Assembly: GCA_029851945.1 (NCBI GenBank)
Contig: JARKUZ010000058.1
Location: 1-22,092 of the forward strand
Source of the DNA: Terrisporobacter sp.
GTDB taxonomy: Bacteria; Bacillota_A; Clostridia; Peptostreptococcales; Peptostreptococcaceae
Direction: 5' to 3'
DNA: 22,092 nucleotides
Position numbers and translations under genes: made by a program. Positions within the stretch are counted from its first letter, which is position 1, and each line of letters opens with the position of its first letter. Below the pieces are notes generated by a model. That model made no database searches. It saw nothing but the letters and a program-made list of their open reading frames with translations, and was not told the origin of the DNA. Positions 1 to 7,987 of this stretch are shown one piece after another.

Positions 1-320
1 ATGTAGCTAAAAATATAGTAGCAGCAGGACTTGCAGATAAGTGTGAAATAGAGTTAGCTTATGCAATAGGTGTTGCTAGACCATTATCAGTATTTATAGA
101 TACTTTTGGAACTGGAAAAGTTGAAGAGTCTAAGTTAGTAGAATTAGTAAATAAACACTTTGATTTAAGACCAGGAGCAATCATAAGAGATTTAGATTTA
201 AGAAAACCTATATACAAGCAAGTAGCAGCTTATGGTCACTTTGGTAGAACTGATATAGATTTACCATGGGAAAGAACTGATAAGGCAGAGCTATTAAGAA
301 AAGAAGCATTAGGACAATAA
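1..320 (+). CDS. metK: S-adenosylmethionine synthetase, C-terminal part (5' end outside window)
   Basis: MetK makes S-adenosylmethionine from methionine and ATP in the cytoplasm. Only the last ~105 residues are present. The frame opens at base 3 ([20 protein letters not shown]) and ends at a TAA at 318-320. Family hallmarks visible are the [10 protein letters not shown] stretch, [17 protein letters not shown], the [17 protein letters not shown] segment and the C-terminal [17 protein letters not shown] signature close to the stop. It is intact as far as it can be seen. A strong terminator follows within a few bases, so it is the end of its transcription unit. Confidence 0.95.
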   Translation, partial: VAKNIVAAGLADKCEIELAYAIGVARPLSVFIDTFGTGKVEESKLVELVNKHFDLRPGAIIRDLDLRKPIYKQVAAYGHFGRTDIDLPWERTDKAELLRKEALGQ

Positions 321-321
321 T

Positions 322-363
322 AAATAAAGAGGTAATCTTTTAAAAGATTATCTCTTTATTTAT
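322..363 (+). terminator. Intrinsic terminator after metK
   Basis: Near-perfect inverted repeat: AATAAAGAG at 323-331 pairs with CTCTTTATT at 352-360, and the inner TAATCTTTT pairs with AAAAGATTA. A T-rich tail follows. It begins immediately after the metK stop. Confidence 0.85.
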
Positions 364-501
364 TATAAATTGAAATAGTTTTAGCTTAAAAATAGAGTTT
401 AAGATATTAATCTTAATATTATTTAGACAAGTAGTTAATATTTATATAGTAAACAAGCATATATATGTAATGAGATTTAATATCTATAAGGAGGAATTAC
501 T

Positions 502-1599
502 ATGGGAAGTAAAAGTAGTATTAGTGAGATAATTAAATTTGCAGGAACATATATATCTGTATGTATAGGGTCGGGATTTGCTACTGGGCAAGAAATAATG
601 CAATTTTTTTCAGCACATGGCATAGTTAGTATATTATCAAACTTAATATGTATGGGTTTACTTGCATATTGTGGATCTAGTTTATTAGAAATAGGGAAAA
701 CTCAAAAACTAAGAAGTAGCAATGATATATTTACATATTTATGTGGAAACTATATAGGTGGATTTTTTAAATTATTTATGCCTATATTTTTCTTTTGTAG
801 CTTTATGGTTATGATATCAGGGGCAGGTGCGTCTATAAATCAATACTATGGGATAGATAAACAAATAGGTTCCATAATAATAGGAGCACTAGCATTAATA
901 TCTGTACTTATGGGAATGAATAAAGTTATAGATATCTTGGGTAATATAGGGCCAATCATAGCTATAATGTCAGTGGGAGTTGGTGTAGTAACTATTGCAA
1001 GAAACTATGAATCCCTTTGTGATGTTAATCAAATATTAACCACAATAGATGTTACTAAGCCAGTAGATAACTGGTTAACTACAAGCATAATATACACAGG
1101 ACTAAACTTAATAATAGCCACACCTTTTTTAGTTGGAGTAGGCTCTACAGCAAAAAAGAAAAGTAGTTGCATATGGGGTGGAATTATTGGTGGAGTATTA
1201 TTTATGGCAGCGGCTATAGCCCTTAATTTAGGAATAATGTCTGATATAGAAAATATATACATAACTGAAATACCTACTTTATACATGGCTGATAAAATCG
1301 GACCAATCGTAGGGGCTATGTTCTCACTGATGTTAATAGCAGGAATATATACAACTGCAGTTCCATTATTATGGACTGTATGCACAAGCTATTTTAAAGA
1401 AAAGAGTAGTAAGTTTACAGGTATAGCAGTATTTTGTACTATATTAGGCGTAATCGGAGGAAGGTTACCTTTTGCAACACTAGTAAAACTTATATATCCA
1501 CTATCAGGTATGTTTGGAGTTATAATATTAATATCCATATTTGTAAATAAGATAAAAAATACTATATGTGGTATTAATATTAAAGCTAAGGGTTTATAA
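502..1599 (+). CDS. YkvI-like multipass membrane transporter (APC superfamily)
   Basis: A 365-aa, very hydrophobic protein with about ten predicted membrane segments. The N-terminal helix with GTYISVCIGSGFATGQEIMQFF (residues ~15-36) is typical of the YkvI/COG3949 family, distant relatives of amino-acid/sodium symporters of the APC fold, where an unwound GSGFATG-like motif in the first helix binds substrate. The physiological substrate of YkvI proteins is not established, so I give none. Length fits the family (about 340-370 aa). The start ATG is well placed behind AAGGAGG (489-495). It stands 180 bp after metK and its terminator, so it probably has its own promoter. The downstream 1645 gene follows after 45 bp with no clear terminator and may be cotranscribed. 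Confidence 0.75.
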   Translation: MGSKSSISEIIKFAGTYISVCIGSGFATGQEIMQFFSAHGIVSILSNLICMGLLAYCGSSLLEIGKTQKLRSSNDIFTYLCGNYIGGFFKLFMPIFFFCSFMVMISGAGASINQYYGIDKQIGSIIIGALALISVLMGMNKVIDILGNIGPIIAIMSVGVGVVTIARNYESLCDVNQILTTIDVTKPVDNWLTTSIIYTGLNLIIATPFLVGVGSTAKKKSSCIWGGIIGGVLFMAAAIALNLGIMSDIENIYITEIPTLYMADKIGPIVGAMFSLMLIAGIYTTAVPLLWTVCTSYFKEKSSKFTGIAVFCTILGVIGGRLPFATLVKLIYPLSGMFGVIILISIFVNKIKNTICGINIKAKGL

Positions 1600-1644
1600 T
1601 ATTTGATATAATAAATACATAATTAAAATACTAAGGAGAAAAAT

Positions 1645-2511
1645 ATGACAAAAAAGTTAGAAATAGATTATGCATTTGGATATGTTTATGACAAAAGTAA
1701 ATTAGTAGTAATGTATCCAGTGGGAAGTAATGTAATAGATGAAAAAGAATATGAGATGGAAGTTGAAGTTGCCTTCTTAGAAGATGGAATAGAGGCTGCA
1801 TTTGAAGAAAGTGATATAAAAGAAGCAAATGATACTATAAAACCATTAGAAATGTTTTTAATGAAACCAAGTAAAATAATACCATTTGTAACAAGTATAA
1901 AAAACTATGAAAATAAAGAAGAAAATGAAAAATTATTAAAAGAATTTGATGAAGAATATAAAGTAAAGGAAAGTTACATAAATAAAGGATATGAGATAAG
2001 AGATGTATATCATGTGTTTGAGAACGTAGTAAAATATATACCTCAAGAAAATTTAGATACTTTAAACATATTAAAAATAGAAAAAGAAAAATTTGATATG
2101 GACAAATTTATAGAAACTACTAGAAATAATTTAGATGAGGCTATAAATAGTGAATTAATACCTGTTAATATGGAAAAAAGTAATCTAACAAATAGATTAT
2201 TCCTTAAAACATCAAAAGATACAAGTGCTAAATATGTAGTATTTGGAACAGATATAAGTACGTATTCAGAAGGGATACTTTGTGCAAATAAAGAAATAAT
2301 AAAAGATATGGATGTAGATATGGGAGATCTTGAAATATCAAATACAAAAGATGTTGGATACCTTATAGAAGAAGCTGATGGATACCTAACATTTAAAATA
2401 TCAAATTATAATAGTCAAACACCTAACGGAAACCAATTAGCACAAATAGTAGATTATAGCGGTGTATTCAAGAAAATGATGATTGATTTTATAGGTCAAT
2501 TTATAAAATAA
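1645..2511 (+). CDS. Conserved-looking hypothetical protein, 288 aa, unrecognised
   Basis: I do not recognise this protein. It is 288 aa, acidic and lysine/glutamate-rich, with no signal peptide, membrane segment or cysteine cluster, so a cytoplasmic location is likely. Residues ~1-90 look like beta strands (DYAFGYVYDKSKLVVMYPVG, EMEVEVAFLEDGIEAAFEES). The middle (~100-165) is strongly helical and charged. The C-terminal third (~190-270) reads as alternating strands (AKYVVFGTDISTYSEGILCA, GYLTFKISNYNS). A good ribosome binding site, AAGGAGAAAA, precedes the ATG, and codon use matches the neighbours. It lies 45 bp behind the YkvI-like gene and ends at a repeat copy and a shared terminator. No function is assigned. 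Confidence 0.7.
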   Translation: MTKKLEIDYAFGYVYDKSKLVVMYPVGSNVIDEKEYEMEVEVAFLEDGIEAAFEESDIKEANDTIKPLEMFLMKPSKIIPFVTSIKNYENKEENEKLLKEFDEEYKVKESYINKGYEIRDVYHVFENVVKYIPQENLDTLNILKIEKEKFDMDKFIETTRNNLDEAINSELIPVNMEKSNLTNRLFLKTSKDTSAKYVVFGTDISTYSEGILCANKEIIKDMDVDMGDLEISNTKDVGYLIEEADGYLTFKISNYNSQTPNGNQLAQIVDYSGVFKKMMIDFIGQFIK

Positions 2512-2517
2512 ATAAAT

Positions 2518-2573
2518 GGCGACATGAAGTGTAGCGCCCACGCAGTGGCTTGATCGAAGCGAATTTTTTATAT
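2518..2573. repeat. Copy 1 of a candidate dispersed intergenic repeat
   Basis: Begins GGCGACATGA (2518-2527) and ends GAAGCGAATTTTTTATA (2556-2572). Between them lies a small dyad, CCAC-GCA-GTGG. The same two end blocks recur at 20618-20646 with a different middle. The local GC content is far above the surrounding intergenic DNA. Confidence 0.55.
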
Positions 2574-2580
2574 AAATAAA

Positions 2581-2623
2581 AATAGAAAAAGTATCTATAT
2601 TTATAGGTACTTTTTCTATTTCT
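2581..2623. terminator. Terminator between convergent genes
   Basis: AATAGAAAAAGTA (2581-2593) pairs perfectly with TACTTTTTCTATT (2608-2620). The stem continues inward with TCTATA/TATAGG. It sits between the plus-strand 288-aa gene and the minus-strand repeat protein, so it probably serves both. Confidence 0.7.
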
Positions 2624-2682
2624 AATAAAAAATTAAACATTTAAAAAAAATAAAGTAAGTTAAATACTAATTATTCTAAAAT

Positions 2683-3003
2683 TTACCTATTATCGTGTAT
2701 TAATAATAAATAAGATCCACCAGCTAATTTACTATTACAATCTATTCTTCCAACTAAATCATTTCCTTTAGATATATAGCCATCAGAGTCAACTTTACCA
2801 ATAGGTGAATTATTTATATGGTGAGAATGAATAGTACCGTCTTTTTCTACTCTCCCAATTGGATTATCACTAAGATCATACATAACATTATCACAAACTT
2901 TACCAATAGGGCAGTCATGATATAAATGATTATGAACAATGTTATTAGCATCTAATCTTGCAACAGGTCTAGCATTATAAGGAAATTTAACCATTTCAAA
3001 CAT
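2683..3003 (-). CDS. Small beta-flower-like repeat protein, 106 aa
   Basis: The protein is built from about five short units that start with a Pro/Ile-Gly-Arg/Lys-Val pattern: PVARLDANNIVHNH, PIGKVCDNVMYD, PIGRVEKDGTIHSHH, PIGKVDSDGYISK and LVGRIDCNSKL. This is typical of the 4-fold/5-fold beta-flower class of tiny repeat proteins, for which no biochemical role is known to me. There is no signal peptide or membrane segment. His, Asn and Asp are frequent in the inter-strand turns. I chose the ATG at 3003 because AAAGGTG lies about 8 nt upstream. A TTG at 3021 would add six residues but overlaps that ribosome binding site. It converges on the 288-aa gene and diverges from the M20 hydrolase. Confidence 0.7.
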   Translation of the reverse strand: MFEMVKFPYNARPVARLDANNIVHNHLYHDCPIGKVCDNVMYDLSDNPIGRVEKDGTIHSHHINNSPIGKVDSDGYISKGNDLVGRIDCNSKLAGGSYLLLIHDNR

Positions 3004-3210
3004 ACTTATCACACCTTTCAAAATAATTGTAAAGATTTAGAAAATTAATACAATAATACAATTCTATATTTATTAACTTACACCTTTTAAATAAAACAAA
3101 AATACATAATACATGAATTTAGATATAAACAACAATATATAAAATATATTTCTTAAAAAGGTTTTTGATACATATATTTTTATATAAATTATTTTTATAA
3201 AGGAGATTAT

Positions 3211-4395
3211 ATGTATACTGAATATATCAAAAAAAGGGTAAAAGATATAGAGCCTTGGTTAATAGAGGTGAGAAGAGAATTTCACAAGTATCCAGAATTA
3301 TCATTAAATGAATATAATACTAAAAATAGAATATTAAATTACTTAAAAGAAATGAATATAGAGTATACAGAATTTGAAAAACACAACGGAGTTATGGCTT
3401 ACATTATAAAACCAGAAAATAAGATAACTATAGGAATTAGAGCTGACATGGATGCGTTACCAATAAATGAAGAAAATGAAATTACTTATAAGTCAAAAAA
3501 TAAAGGTGTGATGCATGCTTGTGGACATGATGCTCATATAGCTATGCTACTTGGAGCGTGTAAGATTTTAAATGATATGAAAGATGAGTTACATGTAAAT
3601 ATAAAATTTCTATTTCAACCAGCAGAGGAGACTGTAGGAGGTGCAAAATTTTTAGTAGAAGATGGATGTATGAAAAATCCATATGTAAACTATATGTTTG
3701 GATTACATGTGATACCATATCTAGAGACTGGATACATAGAGACTAAATATAATATATTAAATGCAAGTGCTGATAGTTTAAAAATTATTGTAAAAGGTAA
3801 AAAATCTCATGGGGCATATCCAGAGTCTGGTAAAGATGCTATAGTAGTAGCGTCTAATATTATTTTATCACTACAAAGCATAGTAAGTAGAAATATATCA
3901 CCATTAGATAGCGTAGTTTTGACGATAGGTAAAATTAGAGGAGGAGAAGCTCAAAATATTATATGTGAAGAGGTTTCAATGAATGGAACACTAAGGACAA
4001 TAAATAAAAATACAAGAAAAGAAATGATCAAAAGAATAGAAAATATAGTATTGGATATATGTAGAGCATTTGATTGTGAAGGAGAAGTACTATGGGAAAG
4101 GGATGGGTATCCTCCTGTAGTAAATGATAACTATTTAGTAGACATAGTAGTTAAAAATACAGAAAAATTATTTGGAAAAGATAGATTTATACTAAAGGAG
4201 AAGCCATCTTTAGGAGGAGAAGATTTTTCTTATTATTTAGAAGAATGTAAAGGTGCTTTTTATCATATCGGTTGTAGGCATAGTAAACAAGAGATTACTC
4301 AGCTTCATACTTCTACATTTAATATAGATGAAAAATGCTTAGTAGTAGGAACTCTAATGCATATATTAAATGTTTTATATTTTAATAGTAATTAA
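3211..4395 (+). CDS. M20-family amidohydrolase (N-acyl-amino-acid / peptide hydrolase)
   Basis: A 394-aa cytoplasmic zinc hydrolase of the M20D/HipO-like group, which removes acyl groups from amino acids or related compounds (hippurate hydrolase, N-acetyl-diaminopimelate deacetylase and IAA-amino-acid hydrolases are relatives). The metal site is complete: HACGHD with C104 and H106, QPAEE with catalytic E139/metal E140, GLHV with H166, and H366 in LHTSTF. GIRADMDALPI (75-85) and SLGGEDFSYY (333-342) are also family signatures. Residues ~180-300 form the small dimerisation domain. The precise substrate cannot be read from sequence. The ATG has AAAGGAG upstream. It stands alone between divergent and downstream units with its own promoter region (3022-3210, AT-rich, nothing else seen). 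Confidence 0.88.
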   Translation: MYTEYIKKRVKDIEPWLIEVRREFHKYPELSLNEYNTKNRILNYLKEMNIEYTEFEKHNGVMAYIIKPENKITIGIRADMDALPINEENEITYKSKNKGVMHACGHDAHIAMLLGACKILNDMKDELHVNIKFLFQPAEETVGGAKFLVEDGCMKNPYVNYMFGLHVIPYLETGYIETKYNILNASADSLKIIVKGKKSHGAYPESGKDAIVVASNIILSLQSIVSRNISPLDSVVLTIGKIRGGEAQNIICEEVSMNGTLRTINKNTRKEMIKRIENIVLDICRAFDCEGEVLWERDGYPPVVNDNYLVDIVVKNTEKLFGKDRFILKEKPSLGGEDFSYYLEECKGAFYHIGCRHSKQEITQLHTSTFNIDEKCLVVGTLMHILNVLYFNSN

Positions 4396-4470
4396 TTAGT
4401 TACAAAATCAAATTCTGTATATATAGAAAAATCAAAACATTAAATTTAAATTAAATTATTGTTTTATATA

Positions 4471-4499
4471 TTGACAACTATGTATAAAAATGTAATAAT
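4471..4499 (+). promoter_or_regulatory. Promoter of the PyrR-type leader and BMP lipoprotein
   Basis: TTGACA at 4471-4476, a 17-nt spacer, then AATAAT at 4494-4499 preceded by TG (extended -10). The predicted start near 4506 gives a leader of about 205 nt before the lipoprotein ATG. Confidence 0.6.
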
Positions 4500-4530
4500 A
4501 AATAAAAAAATGAAAATAAAATAATACTAA

Positions 4531-4567
4531 ATCAGCTTTAAAATAGTCCAGAGAGGCTAAAAAGATA
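4531..4567 (+). promoter_or_regulatory. PyrR-binding RNA hairpin (anti-antiterminator)
   Basis: AGTCCAGAGAGGCT at 4545-4558 matches the known PyrR recognition consensus ARUCCNGNGAGGYU at every position. It is closed by CTTT (4536-4539) with AAAG (4561-4564), as in Bacillus pyr attenuators. When UMP-bound PyrR holds this hairpin, the downstream terminator (4601-4634) is free to form. Competing antiterminator pairings are visible: AAAAAGATA 4559-4567 with TATCCTTTT 4600-4608 (one bulge), or ATAGTC 4543-4548 with GACTAT 4597-4602. The mechanism is known for pyr operons; its use here is inference from sequence. Confidence 0.85.
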
Positions 4568-4600
4568 TGTAATGTTTACACTAGTAGTATAGAAATGACT

Positions 4601-4634
4601 ATCCTTTTATCGTGCTGATAAAAGGATTTTTTAT
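4601..4634 (+). terminator. Attenuator terminator in the BMP lipoprotein leader
   Basis: ATCCTTTTATC (4601-4611) pairs perfectly with GATAAAAGGAT (4617-4627) around a 5-nt loop, followed by a run of T. It lies in the leader, 78 nt before the lipoprotein start codon, and its 5' arm overlaps the candidate antiterminator. Confidence 0.85.
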
Positions 4635-4657
4635 TATATGGAATTATAAAATTTTTA

Positions 4658-4671
4658 TCTTTGGACTATTT
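4658..4671 (+). other. Leader segment complementary to the PyrR recognition sequence
   Basis: TCTTTGGACTATTT is complementary over 14 positions (13 Watson-Crick, one G-U) to AAATAGTCCAGAGA at 4541-4554, which contains most of the PyrR motif. It lies downstream of the attenuator terminator, so it exists only in read-through RNA. Confidence 0.55.
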
Positions 4672-4711
4672 AAAAAGGCGGGGTTTATAAATAAAATTAG
4701 GAGGGTTTATC

Positions 4712-5740
4712 ATGACATTTAAAAAGTTAGTATCATTAGCAACTGTAACTGCATTATCAGCATCATTATTAGTAGGATGTTCAAGCGGAGAAAGTGAAAA
4801 GAAAGAGGATGGTAAACTAAAGATAGCTATGGTAACAGATGTAGCAGGAGTAAATGACCAATCATTTAACCAATCTGCATGGGAAGGTCTAGAAAAAGCT
4901 AAAAAAGATTTAGGAGTAGATGTTACATACTTAGAATCAAAGCAAGACTCAGATTATGCAAGTAATATAGAAACTTTAGTAGATCAAGATACAGATTTAA
5001 TACTAGGAGTAGGTATGAAATTAGCACCAGCTATAGAAGAAGCATCGAAAATGTATCCAGACCAAAAATTTGCTTTAATAGATGAAACATATCCAGAAGT
5101 ACCTAAAAATATAGAAGCAGTACAATTTAACTCAGAACAATCTGCATATTTAGCAGGGATAGTTGCTGGTAAAATGACTAAAACTAATAACGTAGGATTT
5201 ATAGGTGGTATGGAGTTACCAGTTATAGAAGCATTCCAATATGGATATATGGCAGGTGTAAAAGCTGCAAATCCAGAAGCTAAAATACAAGTTCAATATG
5301 CAAATTCATTTACAGACCAAGCAAAAGGTAAGGCTATAGCTAAGCAAATGTACTCTCAAGGTGCTGATATAATATTCACTGCAGGTGGGGATGTTGGTAC
5401 TGGAGCTATAGAAGCTGCTAAAGAAGAAGGTAAATATGCTATAGGCGTTGATAGAGATCAAAGTTCCCTAGCACCTAAAAATGTATTAACTTCAGCTATA
5501 AAAAGAGTTGACGTTGGTGTATATGATGTAGTTGAGAAATTAAAAGAAGGTAAGTTTGAAGGTGGAACAACAACAGTATATGGATTAAAAGAAGGTGCTG
5601 TTGGATTACCTGAAAGTACTAAAAACTTAGTACCACAAGATGTAATGGACTATGTAAACCAACAAATTGAAAAGTTTGAAAAAGGTGAATTAAAAGCACC
5701 TAAAAATGAAAAAGAATATAATGAAATGGTAAATCAATAA
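4712..5740 (+). CDS. BMP-family (PnrA-like) nucleoside-binding lipoprotein
   Basis: A 342-aa substrate-binding lipoprotein of the basic membrane protein family. Members studied in Treponema (PnrA) and Lactococcus (BmpA) bind nucleosides for ABC uptake. It has an N-terminal signal with positively charged start (KK), hydrophobic core and lipobox LVGC, with lipidated C23 followed by SSGES. The mature part starts with IAMVTDVAGVNDQSFNQSAWEGL, the family's ligand-site signature, and later has GVGMKLAPAIEEAS, FIGGMELPVIEAFQYGYMAGV and the IIFTAGGDVGTGAIEAA stretch. The ATG follows TTAGGAGGG. Expression is probably controlled by the PyrR-type attenuator just upstream, which points to pyrimidine nucleosides. 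No ATPase or permease gene is adjacent; a terminator follows directly. Confidence 0.9.
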   Translation: MTFKKLVSLATVTALSASLLVGCSSGESEKKEDGKLKIAMVTDVAGVNDQSFNQSAWEGLEKAKKDLGVDVTYLESKQDSDYASNIETLVDQDTDLILGVGMKLAPAIEEASKMYPDQKFALIDETYPEVPKNIEAVQFNSEQSAYLAGIVAGKMTKTNNVGFIGGMELPVIEAFQYGYMAGVKAANPEAKIQVQYANSFTDQAKGKAIAKQMYSQGADIIFTAGGDVGTGAIEAAKEEGKYAIGVDRDQSSLAPKNVLTSAIKRVDVGVYDVVEKLKEGKFEGGTTTVYGLKEGAVGLPESTKNLVPQDVMDYVNQQIEKFEKGELKAPKNEKEYNEMVNQ

Positions 5741-5766
5741 AATGATTTTTAATCTACTATAACTAT

Positions 5767-5803
5767 AAAAAAAGAGCTATCTTATGAGATAGCTCTTTTT
5801 TGT
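5767..5803. terminator. Bidirectional terminator between BMP lipoprotein gene and feoB
   Basis: AAAGAGCTATCT (5771-5782) pairs with AGATAGCTCTTT (5787-5798) around TATG. It is flanked by A and T runs on both sides, so it should work for both convergent units. Confidence 0.9.
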
Positions 5804-5813
5804 ATTTAATATA

Positions 5814-7940
5814 TTAAGCTAAGCCTAATATATTAAATAAACAAGTTGTCATAAAGCAAACTGTAAATGCTATTACAGTAGGTAATAAAAATCCTATTAA
5901 AGTCCATTTAGTACTACCAGTTTCTTTTTTTATAGTAATTAAGGTAGTAGCACAAGGCCAATGAAGTAAGCTAAATAACATAACATTAAGTGCTGTTAGA
6001 TAAGTCCATCCATTATCTCTCAAAACTGTTCCTAAAGCTGAAAGTTCATCTAATTCAATCATTGAACCTGTAGCTAAATAAGACATTAATAAAACAGGTA
6101 TAACTATTTCATTTGCAGGTAAGCCAAGTATAAAGGCCAAAAGAATAAATCCATCAAGACCTATAAATTTAGCTATTGGGTCAAGAAAATTTGCTACATG
6201 AACAAGTATACTCATGTCTCCTATATAAATATTAGCAAATATCCATGTTACAATACCAGCAGGTATGGCAACTATAACTGCTCTGTATAAGACAAATAAA
6301 GTTCTATCAATTATGGATGTATATAAAACTCTTCCTACTTGAGGAGTTCTATATGGTGGAAGTTCTAGTGTAAAAGTAGAAGGAACTCCTTTTAATAGTG
6401 TCTTTGACAAACCATAAGAGACTAATAGTGTTATTAATACACCAAATACTACTATCAAAGCAATGCAAAGAGCAGTTACTATGCTTGTAGAAGTAGAACT
6501 TGCAATGGCTGAGGAGAAAAATATTGTAGCTACAGCAATCAAAGTTGGAAATCTACCATTACAAGGAACGAAGTTATTCGTAAGTATTGCAATTAGTCTT
6601 TCTCTTGGAGAATCAATTATTCTACAACCTATAACACCAGCAGCATTACAACCAAATCCCATACACATAGTGAGACATTGCTTACCATGACAACATGCCT
6701 TTTTAAATAAATGGTCTAAGTTAAATGCAACTCTAGGAAGATATCCAAAATCTTCAAGTAAAGTAAATAATGGAAAAAATATTGCCATAGGTGGTAACAT
6801 GACAGAAACAACCCAAGCCAAGGTTCTATACATACCAAAAGTAAGCATTTCATTTAACCAAACAGGTAGATGTATAGTTTCTAAAAAATTATAAATATGT
6901 GGTTCTATACTAAAAAGTGCATTGGATATCATCTGGGAAGGGTAGTTTGCACCTTGTATAGTTAACCAAAGTATAAAAGCAAGACACAATAGCATTAAAG
7001 GAATTCCAAATACTTTAGATGTAATAATCTTATCTATTTTATCATCTCTCTTATACTTTATATCACTTTTTATACTTATAGATAAATTATATAGTTCAGA
7101 AGCATATTCATAATTAGTTTTACTTATACTATCTCTTATTAATTTTTTATCTATATTTAGGGGAAGTTTTGATTTAATTAAATCAATTGCCTTGTTACAG
7201 TTACCATCTACATAGTCATTCATAGATTTATAAATACTATTATCTCCATCAATAAGCCTTAAAGCAAGCCATCTAGACTTTATAAAAGGAACATATTCTT
7301 TTAAGTCTTTTTCTATGGTACTTACATAACTCTCAATTTCTTTATTATATTTTATTATTTTATTATTATAATCGTATTGGTTTAATACTACTTTATCTAA
7401 AGTATATAAAAGTTCATCAATTCCTTTTTTATTTCTAGCTGATGTTAAAACTACAGGTATTCCTAGGTATTTTTCTATTTTATCTTTATCAATAAAAATA
7501 CCTTTTTTCTTAGCTTCATCAATTAGGTTTATGCAAAGTATAACTTTATCAGTTAACTCCATAATTTGAAAAACCAAATTGAAATTTCTTTCTAAAGACG
7601 TAGCATCAGCAACAACAATAACTGCGTCTGGATTTCCAAAACAAGCAAAATCCCTAGCTACCATTTCTTCTTGAGATGCAGCAAATAGAGAATAAGTACC
7701 TGGTAAATCTACTAAAGCATACTCTCTATCATTGTATTTAAAATCCCCACGAGCGGTACAAACTGTTTTACCAGGCCAATTACCAGTATGTTGCTTTAAT
7801 CCAGTTAAAGCATTAAAAACTGTACTTTTACCAGTGTTAGGGTTCCCAGCTAAAGCAACAACATATTGGTTGGGCTTTCTTTCAATATCAAACATGTCTT
7901 TTAAAGATTTTACCTTTGTAGAGTCATGAGTTAAACCCAT
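5814..7940 (-). CDS. feoB: Ferrous iron transporter FeoB
   Basis: A 708-aa inner-membrane Fe(II) uptake protein with an N-terminal GTPase. The G motifs are complete: G1 GNPNTGKST (~32-40), the switch region with HTGNWPGKTV (~51-60), G3 DLPG (~78-81), G4 NLID (138-141) and G5 SAR (~167-169). A helical GDI-like domain follows (to ~300), then the membrane part with two Gate domains, including CCHGKQCLTMCMGFGCNAAG and the conserved C-terminal Cys/Leu-rich helices. It carries a ~25-residue N-terminal extension ahead of the first strand. Length is in the normal range. The start ATG is behind AAAGGGGGA. It is 47 bp downstream of feoA in the same operon and shares the convergent terminator with the BMP lipoprotein gene. 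Confidence 0.96.
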   Translation of the reverse strand: MGLTHDSTKVKSLKDMFDIERKPNQYVVALAGNPNTGKSTVFNALTGLKQHTGNWPGKTVCTARGDFKYNDREYALVDLPGTYSLFAASQEEMVARDFACFGNPDAVIVVADATSLERNFNLVFQIMELTDKVILCINLIDEAKKKGIFIDKDKIEKYLGIPVVLTSARNKKGIDELLYTLDKVVLNQYDYNNKIIKYNKEIESYVSTIEKDLKEYVPFIKSRWLALRLIDGDNSIYKSMNDYVDGNCNKAIDLIKSKLPLNIDKKLIRDSISKTNYEYASELYNLSISIKSDIKYKRDDKIDKIITSKVFGIPLMLLCLAFILWLTIQGANYPSQMISNALFSIEPHIYNFLETIHLPVWLNEMLTFGMYRTLAWVVSVMLPPMAIFFPLFTLLEDFGYLPRVAFNLDHLFKKACCHGKQCLTMCMGFGCNAAGVIGCRIIDSPRERLIAILTNNFVPCNGRFPTLIAVATIFFSSAIASSTSTSIVTALCIALIVVFGVLITLLVSYGLSKTLLKGVPSTFTLELPPYRTPQVGRVLYTSIIDRTLFVLYRAVIVAIPAGIVTWIFANIYIGDMSILVHVANFLDPIAKFIGLDGFILLAFILGLPANEIVIPVLLMSYLATGSMIELDELSALGTVLRDNGWTYLTALNVMLFSLLHWPCATTLITIKKETGSTKWTLIGFLLPTVIAFTVCFMTTCLFNILGLA

Positions 7941-7987
7941 AATAAATCCCCCTTTATAAAACTAAAAATTAAATATAAAGCTAAAAT

